From Liolophura sinensis (Eukaryota; Mollusca; Polyplacophora; Chitonida; Chitonidae): a stretch of 64,000 bases of DNA. Below the pieces are notes generated by a model. The model was given only the letters and a program-made list of their open reading frames with translations, was not told where the DNA came from and did no database searches. A program made the translations under genes and the position numbers. Below are positions 24,454 through 35,971 of this stretch, in pieces. The stretch is from contig NC_088298.1 of assembly GCF_032854445.1 (NCBI RefSeq), positions 10,217,504 through 10,281,503 on the forward strand, written 5' to 3'. Positions within the stretch are counted from its first letter, which is position 1, and each line of letters starts with the position of its first letter.

Positions 24454-26250
24454 TTAATACCCAGTGTGCCAGATATGGCACGCAAAAAAAGCCCCCTTCG
24501 CCAATGTGCCATATTTGGCACATCTATTTTCAATGTCAAAATTCTGCAAGAAATTTAGATAAATGTAATAAAATAATCATATCATGACTAAAATTCACCC
24601 TTTATTAAATAGTTGACACACTTGCGAGAAACATTATACTCACCTAGGATAGTGATTGGATCGGATTGAAATTGGAAAGTTCAGAAACACATGAGATGGC
24701 TTGTTGTGATATTTTGCAGGAAACAGGAACTATGCAAAAATGAGATGCCCAATGTATCTCCCATGCTGAAGAGCTATGGAAATTAAAGGGGAACAACAAT
24801 CTAAACTGATAACCATAGTCAATGATCATTTACCTCCCTTGGAGTAGGCAAAACAACATGTGCCATATATGGCACTCTGGGCACTAGAGGGTTAACAAAA
24901 AATAAAAAATAAAAAATCCTACTGAGAATACAGGCAAGTCACATTCACCCTGGATTACGGTATATATGGTCTTCTATAGTGATAAGGCCTAGATTATTCA
25001 AGTAATCATACAAAAAAAAGAAAAATGTCTTAAGCTTAAGTCGTGTACATGGGTCATTCCATTTTTTTCTCAAAACTTCATGTCCCCATCATCAAGAGCT
25101 CCATAAAATTAATATATTTCGATAATTCTTAACTAAGAGATGTCTTTTAGATAGATAGGCCACTTTGATGAATGTATGTAATCAATTAAAGTTCAATCAA
25201 GAAAGCAGCACAATTATAATTACCACCAGTTCTACCCCAACACAGTGGAATTTATATGCCCCAAGAACCAAAAATAAATCCTTATTTACACATTAGTATG
25301 TGTAGTTAATGAATTACCAGTTAAAAGATAGATGACGGTTAACTAAATGTATAATTTTTACATGGTTACGAATGTCCCTTAAAATACCGTCATTTCCGTA
25401 ACGTCAAACAAACGTAGTAACACACAGAGTTGCATCCCTTCCTGAAGAGGTCTTCAACGTCATTATAACTATTGAGCCCCCGCAGATTCAGAAAAATGTC
25501 TAATGACTCACCAGGTACGTTTTAAAGGACACAGTTTTCATCGGTAAGTACTAAGTTTGCGAGCGTATGCTTTCTAGATGTCATTACCGTACAAGTATTA
25601 GGCTTGGTGTTATACAAAACATATGATAAATATCATAATCATCCTGTTACTCATGGGTTCTTCTTCAAATACGAAGGGCATGTGCTCACCTCGTGTTGTC
25701 TGATTTTGCCCCAGGCCGCAAAGTAACCCAAAATGTCACTACCGTAACGGTCATTCCCGTAATGCTTTACTTTGTTACGGCAATGACATAGCCGTTACGG
25801 AAATGACATACATACCTTAATACAACATAATAACTGGAAAATAAAGTACTAGTATCTTGTCTTTTTATTTGTATTTTCTCGACCAGTTAATTGCTTCACT
25901 GACATAGAGCTGTTACGCCATCCTGGTCGTAGATATTAAGTGATATCCGGCCTGTCGTCAGTTTATCTTGAGGTTGTGTTTGAGCTGTGCATGAACATAC
26001 TTGGAATCACATCTTCACAAAAGTATTAACAAAAATAAAATAAAAATAATACCAAGAATTCAGGCAAGCCACATTCACCTTGGATTACCGTATATACGGC
26101 CTTACACAGTGATAAGGCTTAAATATACTAGTAGCACTATACAAAAAACAAATGCGTTTAGCTCAAGTCATGTACATATGACAGGCTGGTCTAGTTTCAC
26201 ACCCACTCTATCCCACCGCCCTTTAAATAAGCTTTACTTTCCCTAAAATG
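24454..26250. repeat. Composite repeat R, copy 2, left part
   Basis: It is closely similar to 45615-47200 throughout, with scattered single-base differences and one 20-base length change. It begins at the TTAA that also borders the piggyBac. It contains a MITE (24458-24891), an AT-rich section, a section rich in ccgtaacg/cgttacgg, and the gacatagagctgttacgcc segment shared with copy 1. It is interrupted by hAT-3 at 26251 and resumes at 35972. Confidence 0.9.
24458..24891. mobile_element. TTAA-flanked MITE (piggyBac-like), in R copy 2
   Basis: It is bordered by TTAA on both sides (24454-24457 and 24892-24895). The left end reads tacccagtgtgccagatatgg. The right end, inverted, reads ccctctagtgcccagagtgcc, then atatatggcac. 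The ends are imperfect inverted repeats sharing CCCAGnGTGCCAnATATGGCAC. About 434 bases, no transposase. The internal minus-strand tcctag|gtgagt could be a relic splice donor. Confidence 0.7.
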
Positions 26251-26259
26251 CAGGCCTCG

Positions 26260-27407
26260 TCGTTTGAAAATCCCAGGAGTGCTATTTTCAGTCCTCCTTA
26301 ATTCAGCAAGGAGTGTGAAAAGCTCTCCTGGAAATAGTCCTCCTAAATTACTTTAGGAGAGCTATTTCATAAAATATACAAAAACTGAAAATCTATATAA
26401 ACATGGCTGCCATAGTTTTGGTAAGTTAAATGGCTTTGACCTGGACTATTTTACTGAGGGCCTGCATGATCATGGGTGGATAACAGGTGTCTTAATGAGG
26501 GTAAATTCAATACCAGAAGACAGCACAAGTCAGAAGTGTCATTGAATGCTGTGAAAAAAAATAATAATAATAAAAAAAATAACAGCATATAATTCCAAAA
26601 GATATGAGAAGTCATCATTGTTGCCCAATAAAGATGTAATTAGCTGCTGAAAGCATGTGTTTTGTGTTCGTTTTTTCTTCAGGATTAATTGTAATTTGCA
26701 GTGTTGGGTTAAATTAAGTCATTGATGGTGAACTCCTATTATAGTCATAGTTTAAATATTGATGTCTCGACAGGGAAGGGGTATAGGAATCAATATGGTT
26801 CTGAGAAAAAATGTGTAATAATTCTAACAATTGATCAGTTTCAAATTGAATGGAAACTTTGATACTGCCTGCATGGCTAAGTTTCAACAAAATTTTAAGA
26901 TCTTGTACTTAATGCAAAATTTGATCAACTTTATTTACTTGAAAATATAGACCAATCACAGTAAAATTGCAACAACTATATTAGAAGTTGCATATACTTG
27001 CCTATATAACTGTATGATACCAGCCTTGCCTAAATGAAACTGGATCCTCCTTTAATTTTGTACCAAAGATTTGGCCCCAAGGTAATAAAATGCCTAAATT
27101 TCTGTACTGATACTACAAAAATGTACATATGACATACTTCACAGTATAACAGACGGAAAACACTGGCCCCATGAGGTTTGATATATCCAAGTTCTACTGT
27201 AACTTAATATTATGGTATGGAATCCGGTCTCAGACTGATTTTGGTGCAATTTTATAATTCTTATTTTAAGTAAACTCGACCAAATACATGGACAATAAGT
27301 CAGCATTTTAATTTTGAAACAGCAAATCACAAAACAAATGAATGACATGAATCAATGTTCACTGTTCACCAGCTTGGATGGATATGAATCAATGTTCATT
27401 GTTCATT
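26260..27407. other. 3' untranslated region of hAT-3
   Basis: No coding region. The stretch is AT-rich and ends next to the stop codon of the minus-strand transposase. A partial direct repeat, atgaatcaatgttcactgtt and atgaatcaatgttcattgtt, occurs near 27345-27405. Confidence 0.6.
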
Positions 27408-30227
27408 CTATGACTCTATATCACAGTCCATGTACTCAGAAGAAGAGTCAGAGTCTGATAAATGAACAACACTCCCAGGTAAGTTCACAACGGAGTGAGT
27501 CTCAGAGCCTTGGATTTCTGTCTCAGTATCACAATCAACCTTGCTTTTACGCCTTTTCTCCATGAATTTTTCCAGTGAACGTTCAATAACTTGTGATTTT
27601 TCTGACTGACTGAAGACCAAGTCATTCAGTTTTATTAGCAAGAGGTTTTCCATGGTATCATGATTCATTGACAGTCGAGTGTCTGGCAGCATTCTTGTCA
27701 AGTGGGAAAAGCCCCCCTCCACCACGCTGTTGCTCATACCAAGGCACATAACCAGCTCAACAATCAAGAGAATATTTGGGAAGCGATCTCTTCTGTAGGT
27801 GATCATCTTTTTCCACATTGCCAGGGCTTCTACCTTTCTATAGAACGTTTCTACAGTTTCTTTCAAGTGTTTCCATTCAGACCAGATGTGTTTTTTTTCA
27901 AAGTTTCGAGCTTGTAAGGGCACTTCAAAGTGAGTTACAAGGTGATGAATTTCTCTCAGTTCATCTTCTTCGGAAGCCCAGTTGGCCGGGTCCATCCAAT
28001 GGCAGTGTTGAAAGAGGTCACTTTGAAAGGACTCGAAGCGTTGACTCAGACACGTAGCCACGGCTGGAAGTGCATAAGCCTTTAGCAAGTTCACACTGTC
28101 GCTAGCTCCATCAGTGTGTGTCATTTCATTCAAGGACAGAACTACAGTCTCTCTGTTTTCTGGTTTCTTTCTTTTGTGTCCGTCCTTTAAAACAGGACAA
28201 GTTATTTTGTTCTCATGAAGGGTAAAACCAGATTGCTTTAGAAAATCATCTGGATTTTGCCCTTGTAGGTCTCTGAGCTCCCGAAGAGTCCTCTTGATCT
28301 CTGGCTCTATTTCAAATACTTGCAGACTACCCTTTTCAAACTGCAGTGACAGTGAGGCAACTTTCTCCAGAACAGCCTGATACACACAACAGTGAGAAAG
28401 AAAGGTGAAGTTTTTCAACTTCCTCCTGTATCCCAGAAGTTTGGCGTCCTGTTTTTTTTGTGATGCCAGAGTGTTTTCAATTGTTTCTAACAGAATTATC
28501 CAGTTGTGTAGAAGCACGTCCACTCCATGTCTTTGGTGGTTCACAAAGCGTGTACCATGGACTTTTGGAAACTTGTACATCTTTGCACCGAGTGCCTCCG
28601 CTGTTGCCTGCAAGTGGTGTACGAACTTGCCTGAACGCTTTGTGTAATAAAACAAATCAACCATAAAGTCCTTCACTGCTTCAAACTGGGGCTGTTTACA
28701 TATTGAGTCCTTTATAGCAAGTTCCACGCGATGGGACACACAGTGCATGGTAACAAGCCATGGCCGTTCCTCCTTTAACTGCGTCAAGACACCATTGTAT
28801 GTACCGGTATTTACCGAAGCTCCATCAGCTGTGGCACAGATCAGCATGTTTTTGTAATGTCCATCAGGGACTTTCAATTTGTTCTGAAAGGCATTGTCTA
28901 GGGAACACTTTACATTATGCGCAGTTGCATCGCCATAGTCCGAGATGTTCTCGAGTCCTACACAGTGGTATACAGGTACGCCATCCCTGACCACCCGCAC
29001 CATAACCAACTCTTTTTCAGAGTTTGTTTTCCTGGCTTGTGATCCATCTGAAAGCATAGAGAAGTAGCTTGATTGCAGGATGACTTCCTTAACTGTTGTT
29101 TGTACTGTAGAGGCAATGATGTTGACAAGCTTAGTCGCTCTCTTTCCAGAGTCTGCACCTGACGAACAGAAAGTTATATTTGATAACACACTCTGTATCA
29201 TGGCACTTTATGTGCAACATGTTCTAAATATTACACAATTTCAACATCACACTATTTGCCTGATTTATTGAAAATAGAAGTTCATGATTAAGATTTCAAA
29301 ATTTTATTATCTGCTGCACAATTTACCAAACAGACATAAGATGGGATAAAAGTTTTGTAACGCACAACACCATCTGCAAACCTACTCGAATCAAAGTAAA
29401 TAAAAAAAAAAAATCAGTAATTTACCAGAAATTAGCTGAACACCATTAGCTTTCTGTATTTCCACACTTGTTCGGAATGATGACATTGGTTGTCCTCTGG
29501 CTGCTAACAAGTAAGCAGTTCTAATCAGCTTTCTGAAAAAGAAATAAAGAATGATGATTAACCAGTGAACACCTCATTAATTTTCACATGACAGATAAAT
29601 AACCTGTATCATTGAATACTCAATGCTTTCATAAACAGACAATGTACAATACATGCAGTTTGTTTTATAAATTATACACATGGAGCCATTTGAGGGCTGA
29701 GCAACATTGAAAACTGCATGCCTGTGTTTAAAAAAAAAATAAATAAATAAAAAAAAATTTTTAAAATTAAAAATTAATCACCTGTAGGCATCTTTTGCTG
29801 CATTGTTGATTGAAGTGTCAATTTTCGGCTGTGTACTAGTGACAGTAGTCTTAGAAGCCACCGGGCCCGGTCTCTGGTTATTCTCACTCTGATAAGTTTC
29901 ATCTCCGAGGCGTTTCTGACCAGTCTTCAGTGCCTGACCTAAAGCAGTCTCAGCCAACTTTTCAAGTTCGACACCCATATGATGCACTTTAGATTCAAGG
30001 TGCCGCATGACGGTGTGTTTTGTAATAAAGCTGGTTCCCGTTGTATACTTCATGAAGTCAGCGACAGCTCTTCCACGGAGCGTGGGTACCAACTGCGCCT
30101 CGTGAGCAGCGCAGGTTTTGCACCACACCTCAGTCACTTGCGTCAGTCCATCCTCGCTACTCGTTTTGTAGCCTATCACATTTCCTGTTGGCCATGCAAG
30201 GAAGGTTTTTAGCTTCACGGAAGACAT
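27408..30227 (-). CDS. hAT-3 transposase (ZNF862-like), three exons, open reading frame
   Basis: Exons on the minus strand are 30227-29782, 29532-29426 and 29158-27408. Donors are gcctacag|gtgatt and tttctg|gtaaat; acceptors are ctttttcag and ttcgtcag. The phases match and give 767 residues with no internal stop. The N-terminus has a BED/TTF-like finger (VWCKTCAAH, then KHTVMRHLESKVHH). The core shows LSDGSQARKTNSEKEL (first Asp), ATADGASVNTGTYNG (second Asp) and NSVVEGGFSHLTRM with the catalytic Glu. The tail is acidic. Its start codon lies seven bases from the edge of hAT-4, so the original leader and promoter are now about 5.5 kb away. It is related to but distinct from the hAT-4 protein. 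Confidence 0.85.
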
Positions 30228-30250
30228 CCTGTTGCAGCCCTCGACATAAG

Positions 30251-31286
30251 AGGAGATCGAACCGACCGATCACGTGTCGATCACCTCATTCGAAAAAAGG
30301 GGGCCCGAAACGTCGGTTACCATAAAAGCCACAGGGGACCGATAAATAATTTCGGCAGATTAGGAGTGAACGTGTACGTAGTGTCTGCCGCTGCCGAAAA
30401 TGCAACCGCTCAGTCAAAGGGGAGCTTGTCGCAGTGCGGCGCGAAGGGAAATGCATGCATGCGCTATGAGCCGTGGGTCAGGACGCAAAAGACATTTGGT
30501 CATCACAAAAATAAAACAGTTAATTGGGTCACTGTCCAAGCGCGGCGCACAGAAGGTGTAGTTTAACGTTCACTGATACCCATGTATCTTTACCAACCAG
30601 AAGTTTAGGGTCCAACAACACTGACAGGCATGCATATGCTGTGATCTGGACGATTCCAATTATTGGAAACTAAAGGGGTGGTGAGGTTGTTCCAATACGC
30701 GTCTGTTGTACTTCGATCTAGGAATTTCATAACTGTCAATGAAAACTTTGAAGAGAATACGTACTTGTATCATATATCACAAGGCCAATCTTAAAATGCA
30801 TTGCATGGATTATTTTGCTTGAATTGGCTTGCAAACCTAAACTCAAAGGTCCCTTGTTCTGCTGCTGTCTAGAAATCTGGTGCCGCGTCTCTTTCAGGCG
30901 ATTAAAACAATGCCAGCTAAGTTTTTGTCTTCATATTCATATCTGTCCATCTCTTATTCTATTGATATCGGTTCTGCTGGAAAGACAATGTACATGTATG
31001 TATTAATAGAATGCAATATATGTGTACATGTGTCCGTTTACTCGATCGCAAAACAAGGTAATCAAAACAAGGTTAAAGTCCATGGCATTCCACCGTTGGG
31101 TCAACGGTCGCCAGAAATAATAGCCAATCGTTTTAACTGCTAATTAGAATATTGACAGAGGCGCCGCGCTGTAGATGTTTGTCACAGTCCAGAGCGGAAT
31201 ATTGGCGCTACGTCGAGCAGAATCTTTTGAGGAGCTGACGAATATTGCTTAGATTTTAATCGTTATTTGTGTATAAATATGTTTTG
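30251..31286. other. 5' leader of hAT-4
   Basis: No gene seen. It is the subterminal and promoter region of hAT-4. It is GC-rich for the first 300 bases (ggggcccgaaacgtcgg) and AT-richer after that, up to the ATG at 31287. Confidence 0.5.
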
Positions 31287-33970
31287 ATGGCTACCAAAAA
31301 GCCAGAGACTGTCCATCAAAAAACCTTCGAAAAGTGGCCTTTCAAGGAAGAGTTCAGAGTTTTGGCAACTGACAGTGATGGTAATATCACTAAACTGCAG
31401 TGCAAAATATGTGCGGACAACTTGGCAGCTATCAGGGCAGAGGCGGCAAGGCGAAATGTGAAAGGTGCAGCGTTTAATGGCATTGTGAACCTGGCAGACG
31501 GTGTTGAGTGCGTCCACCGAGGAAACTTATCTCGTCATATCAAACCTGGTGGACTGCATGACTGGGCCAAGCAAAGATTTGGCAAATCACCCGTGGCATC
31601 AACGAGCAGTGCTCCACAGGCAGGGTACGTACCATTTAAAGACATTAAATTTAAAGTTTAAAATAAATGTAACTGTATAGGAAAATGATACACACTGGTG
31701 TAATAATGTAGAATATAATAATAACTTGTTAAATATAATCACGAAAATATTTAAAATATAGGTGCCGTATGCATATAGTTACACTGGTGTGCATGTGTTG
31801 TTCATCGTATATAGATTATAATTTGTAATGTTTAAGCTCGAGTTTCTAAATGATTTTCTCTCCCTTTTGTTTAAGGCCTCCCAGTGGATCTGGTCAACGC
31901 CGCATTGATATTCTTATCGACCAAACTTCAAGCACAGCATATAGGCACCTATTCAACACCGCCCTTTGCATTGTCCGGCATGAAAGGCCGTTTTCTGACT
32001 TTCGTAGTCTTGTTACGCTACAGCGCAAGAATGGAATCAAACTGTTAAGCGGAAAAGACACTGACAAATGTTGTCGCCAGTTCGTTTCTATAATGGCCGC
32101 AATACTCCGACAGGACATTGCAAAAATGCTGCTCCGCTCCAACTTCTTCTCGGGCCTTATGGACGGCTCCCAGGCCAGGAAGACGGGTTCAGAAAAGGAG
32201 CTAATCTATGCAAAAATTGCAGTGAACGGATGCACTGTAGAGCTCCTTGTAAAGTGCCAGGATATGGCCGAGATCGGAGGGGAAGATGCTCGAAGTTTAA
32301 AGCAGGCCTACGATCAGGCATTTTTGGATTCCTGTGAGGTACCGAAGGAAAGGCATGACAAACTGATGGTGAGCATCTGCACTGACGGCGCCAGTGTAAA
32401 CATGGGGAAATATAATGGCGCATGTACCCAACTGAAGGCTGAACGAGAGTGGCTGCTCGTGGTACATTGTTCAAACCATCGTCTGGAGTTGGCCATTAAA
32501 GATGCCTTTGCCTCTGACAAATCGTTCGAAGAAGTGGACGAAATCATGACACAAATGTATTATCACTTCAGAAACAGTGGCAAAGCCAAACGAATATTCA
32601 CAGCGACAGCAATCGCATTGGGCGTTACTTGCGTCGCTTTCACGAAGGCGCACGGGACGAGATTTCAAAATCACAAGTACAGGGCATGCAAGGCCATGGT
32701 GATTAACTTTTTGCCCCTCTGCTTGTATTGTGAAAATATGATAGAAACACCAGGCGCGTGCAAGACAGAAACGGTAGCAAAACTCCGTGGATACCTACGA
32801 AAGTTCTTGTCATACTCCTATCTCAGCAGTCTTAACTTCTACATGCAAGTCCTGAGGGTCACAGCTCAAATGTCATACGTCCTGCAAACCCCAACGTCAC
32901 TAATAACAGACGTCATTGAATCGATTTCAGAGGCAAAAACCAACCTTCGTGAATTGACGGCAACTGAAGAAGACTTGCCGTTCGATACGGAAGGGACAGC
33001 CGAGAGTGACAGTGTGAAACTATCGGCCAAAGCAACAAACTTGCCAGCGACGCTTGCCTTCAAGGAAAAACTAAACGAAAAACAAAAGAGACAGGTCGAA
33101 AAATACTGCACTATTGTGAAACAGGACTACGACATCAAGTTTGTGCGCCAAGGAAAAGCAAATGTCCGGAGAGTTAAAGAGACTCTGATCCCAGCAATAT
33201 CTGAAGCTATTGATGCGAGATTTGCTCCTTTCCTCTCTGAACAAGAAATCTATGCATCTGTTCAAATAGCTGACCACAGATGCTGGGACTTCGAAGAAAA
33301 GACATTTGGTCTTGACAAAATCCAGGAGCTGAGTGAGCATTTTCAAGAGCCGCTGGGGTATCATGAGTACGACATGAAAAAGGCCCAATCGGAGTTCAGA
33401 CAGCTGAAGGCCGTTGTTGCTGCGAAGTACAGAAAATTCCGCAACCCCTTGCAGCTGTGGAAAACAGTCTTTCAGCATTATGTCTCTAAGTATCCCAACA
33501 TCCTACTGCTGATAGAATTGTGCCTTTGTTTTGCTTGGAGTTCTGCAACGGTGGAACGCGGTTTCAGTGTTTGCGGCCGGACCTTGACAGATGCCAGAAC
33601 GTCCATGAGCAAGGGTACACTGGATGACCTGCTTGTACTCAGGATAAGCCTGCCATCGCTCGAAAAACTGGACAGCGAGTATGAAACAAGCCTGGTGGAT
33701 AGAGCAGTGTCACAGTATCTGTCAACACCAAGAAGAAAAAGTGGAAAGGCGAAGCAAGTCGCCAAATCTGGAGGTTCTAGCGAGCCTGGACCAGCCATAA
33801 TGCCCACTCCATTCTCATCCAGCCGAAATCCTCTGTTAGAGGATGACAGTCATCTGTATATTTCAGAAACTGATAGTGACGCAGACAGTGTGTCTGATGA
33901 TTCAGAAATAAGCGATGTCGAATCAGTGGAAATGCCGATGAAATTCGAAGAGGAGATTCTGAGTGATTAA
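31287..33970 (+). CDS. hAT-4 transposase, two exons, open reading frame
   Basis: The start is ATG 31287 (MATKKPETVHQKTF). Exon 1 is 31287-31624, with donor gcagg|gtacgt. Exon 2 is 31876-33970, with acceptor ttgtttaag. The split Gly codon joins AGPPSGSGQRRID. The spliced product is 810 residues without an internal stop. A BED/TTF-like finger has LQCKICADN and HRGNLSRHIKPGGLHDW. The transposase core has LMDGSQARKTGSEKEL, SICTDGASVNMGKYNG and HCSNHRLELAIKDAF. The catalytic Glu is in SSATVERGFSVCGRT, followed by LDDLLVLRI. An acidic tail (ETDSDADSVSDDSE) ends at 33970. All signatures expected for an active hAT are present. Confidence 0.9.
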
Positions 33971-35726
33971 AAACAAGATCGCCTACATAAAAGTGTAAAA
34001 CTTTAGCTAGGTGCCATTAAATTTAGTTCTTTGCCTTGCACTGACTTTGTTGATTGACTGTTACATAATCATGGCTGAACTTTTCACGTCAACACGTTAT
34101 TACTTCAACAGGAAAGAATGACTTTTGTGCAGATCTCGTTTATTTGGTTTTGAATTTTTAACGTTTTGCTTTGAACTAAAATATTTCTACAACATACATG
34201 TATAATATATATGATAATGTGTGTGGACGTCGTATCATTCTTGCACATTGATTACTTATTTAAACTCATTTTTTTACCTTTTATCGCAAACTTAAATACA
34301 TGCATATAATATATATATATATAACGTTTGTAACGAAGTCGTGTGTGTGATGACATACACCTCGGGGGACCTGGCATTTCAATGCAATAACGTCTTATAT
34401 GTTATGTCTTTTACATTAAAACCATTTAAGTATGATTGTGTGGTTTTGTTACATATTCAACTGCGCCTGTATTAAAGACAAACGTACAGAAGGCTATTTT
34501 TCAAAGACTTGCGCCAGCATTGGTTCTTTCGTGGTATGTTAACATACAATTACAACTCCAAACGGTAACAACGCGAAGTAACGAAAACTCCGGCCGATAT
34601 GAGTCATTTGAAAAATAGTTTTTGCAAAAATAGGTATAGCAACGGATACGCCAGGTAGATATGTCATGCATATTTATCCTCATTGTAGAAAAGTCAATGT
34701 TCTCCTTCACCTCCTATCTTGCCAAAATACTGACTGCGAATCCACATGGCGTGAGTGAAATGTTTGTAGACATCGCCATGATCTACATGCATCAATCAAT
34801 CCTTGTATTTAAATTCAATAATTACGTTCTATAACTTATGCGTATATACCGCAGGCTGGTAGTCATAAGTCTGCTTTAGACAGATCGCATAACAAGTTAG
34901 GAATACGAAACTTTCAATTTTGAGTGGTTAAATTTCACCGTGGCAGTCCCCGCCTGTAACTGATTGACTGGAAGTGTGGGCGAGTCCAAAAGCATGCTAG
35001 CGTAGGGGGTTTTCGACTCGAACTAATGTCATTATTATTTAATGCTTGGTTCCGCTGATTTTCTGTGGTAGCAGCAATCGGGACACGTCATGTTTTGTAG
35101 AAATAGTGAATTGAGAATATTCAAGCAACATTTACAAGTTGTATCATTACTTTTCGAAAGACATTTCTTTACGCAACTTCAAAACTTACCCACCCCGTGT
35201 GACCCTCTCGCAGCAGTCAGCTTTGCGCGGGAACGTGCTGGAGATTTGTATTATTTCATTACCTGCTTGGAGTACTGGGTACGTTTATTTCTAATACAAA
35301 TACAACAATAATGTGATCAGTAGTGACAATGATAAATTCTTCATTTTTTACACGATCAGTACGTCAAACACCATAGACATTGCTCCAATCAATTCGCCAG
35401 TTAAACCCACCACTCGGACTTCGCTGCGATTGCCAGTGGGTTTCATGGACGGCGTACCAGCGACTGCAGCGAGACTGGGACTAGTTACTTCTGAAAACAG
35501 ACGGGAAGCCCTCTAACAAAATTAAATAATGCAGAGCATACATATATATCATTGTGTACATGAACTTCACGGCATACCTGTATATTACAAGGAACAATTT
35601 TGGTTCTCGAAACCTACGTAATCGATACAGGGGATCGATCGGTTACCAAAGAATTTGGGGGAGATCAAATGTCCGATCACCTGAACGTTAGGTCGGGGGA
35701 TCGATTTCTCGATCACCATAATTATC
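33971..35726. other. 3' region of hAT-4
   Basis: AT-rich noncoding sequence with a short ATATAT run near 34303-34322. Nothing gene-like. Near the right end the sequence gatcgatcgg and gatcacct recalls the left subterminal region, as expected for transposase-binding repeats. Confidence 0.5.
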
Positions 35727-35742
35727 CTTATGTCGAGGGCTG

Positions 35743-35971
35743 CTGTTGAAGACTAGAGCGTGAACGTTCTGTACGGTGCACTTAACCAGTACACATGCCG
35801 TTCCCTTTCGCCTTGCAGAGGCAACGATTGTCACCTTCAACACAGAAGAGTTTGCCTAAAGTTACCTCCCCTGTCACGACGGCTGGCGTGCGATTTATAG
35901 AGCTCCCCAAAATGAGTTTAGGTACGCGTAGGAGCGCGAGCGCGATCGCGCTCCTTATATTTCAAGGCCTG
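35743..35971 (-). promoter_or_regulatory. Displaced leader and end of hAT-3
   Basis: After the ctgttg duplication come about 220 bases that, read on the minus strand, start caggccttgaaatataagg and lead toward the hAT-3 start codon. They should hold the original hAT-3 promoter and leader. A self-complementary gcgcgagcgcgatcgcgc lies just inside the terminal repeat. Confidence 0.5.

Larger units (their letters stand above)
30235..35742 (+). mobile_element. hAT DNA transposon (hAT-4), looks complete
   Basis: Perfect 16-base inverted ends are cagccctcgacataag (30235-30250) and cttatgtcgagggctg (35727-35742). A 6-base direct repeat, ctgttg, lies at 30229-30234 and 35743-35748. The ends also share subterminal gatcgat/gatcacc motifs. 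Length is 5,508 bases. It encodes one spliced, open transposase frame on the plus strand and is inserted in the 5' leader of hAT-3 in the opposite orientation. Confidence 0.92.
26251..35971 (-). mobile_element. hAT DNA transposon (hAT-3), interrupted by hAT-4
   Basis: The ends are caggcctcg at 26251 and caaggcctg ending at 35971, inverted repeats CAGGCCTYG. The six bases aaaatg flank both ends directly (26245-26250 and 35972-35977), and other R copies read ttccctaaaatgccatg uninterrupted. A 6-base duplication is unusual for hAT (normally 8) and suggests the hAT6-type branch. The element encodes a spliced transposase on the minus strand. A second element, 30235-35742, sits between its start codon and its promoter. 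Confidence 0.85.

Noticed and set aside
25380-25830. CRISPR-like array from repeated ccgtaacg pieces
   Set aside because: Repeats are short, irregular and in both orientations, without equal spacers, in an animal genome.
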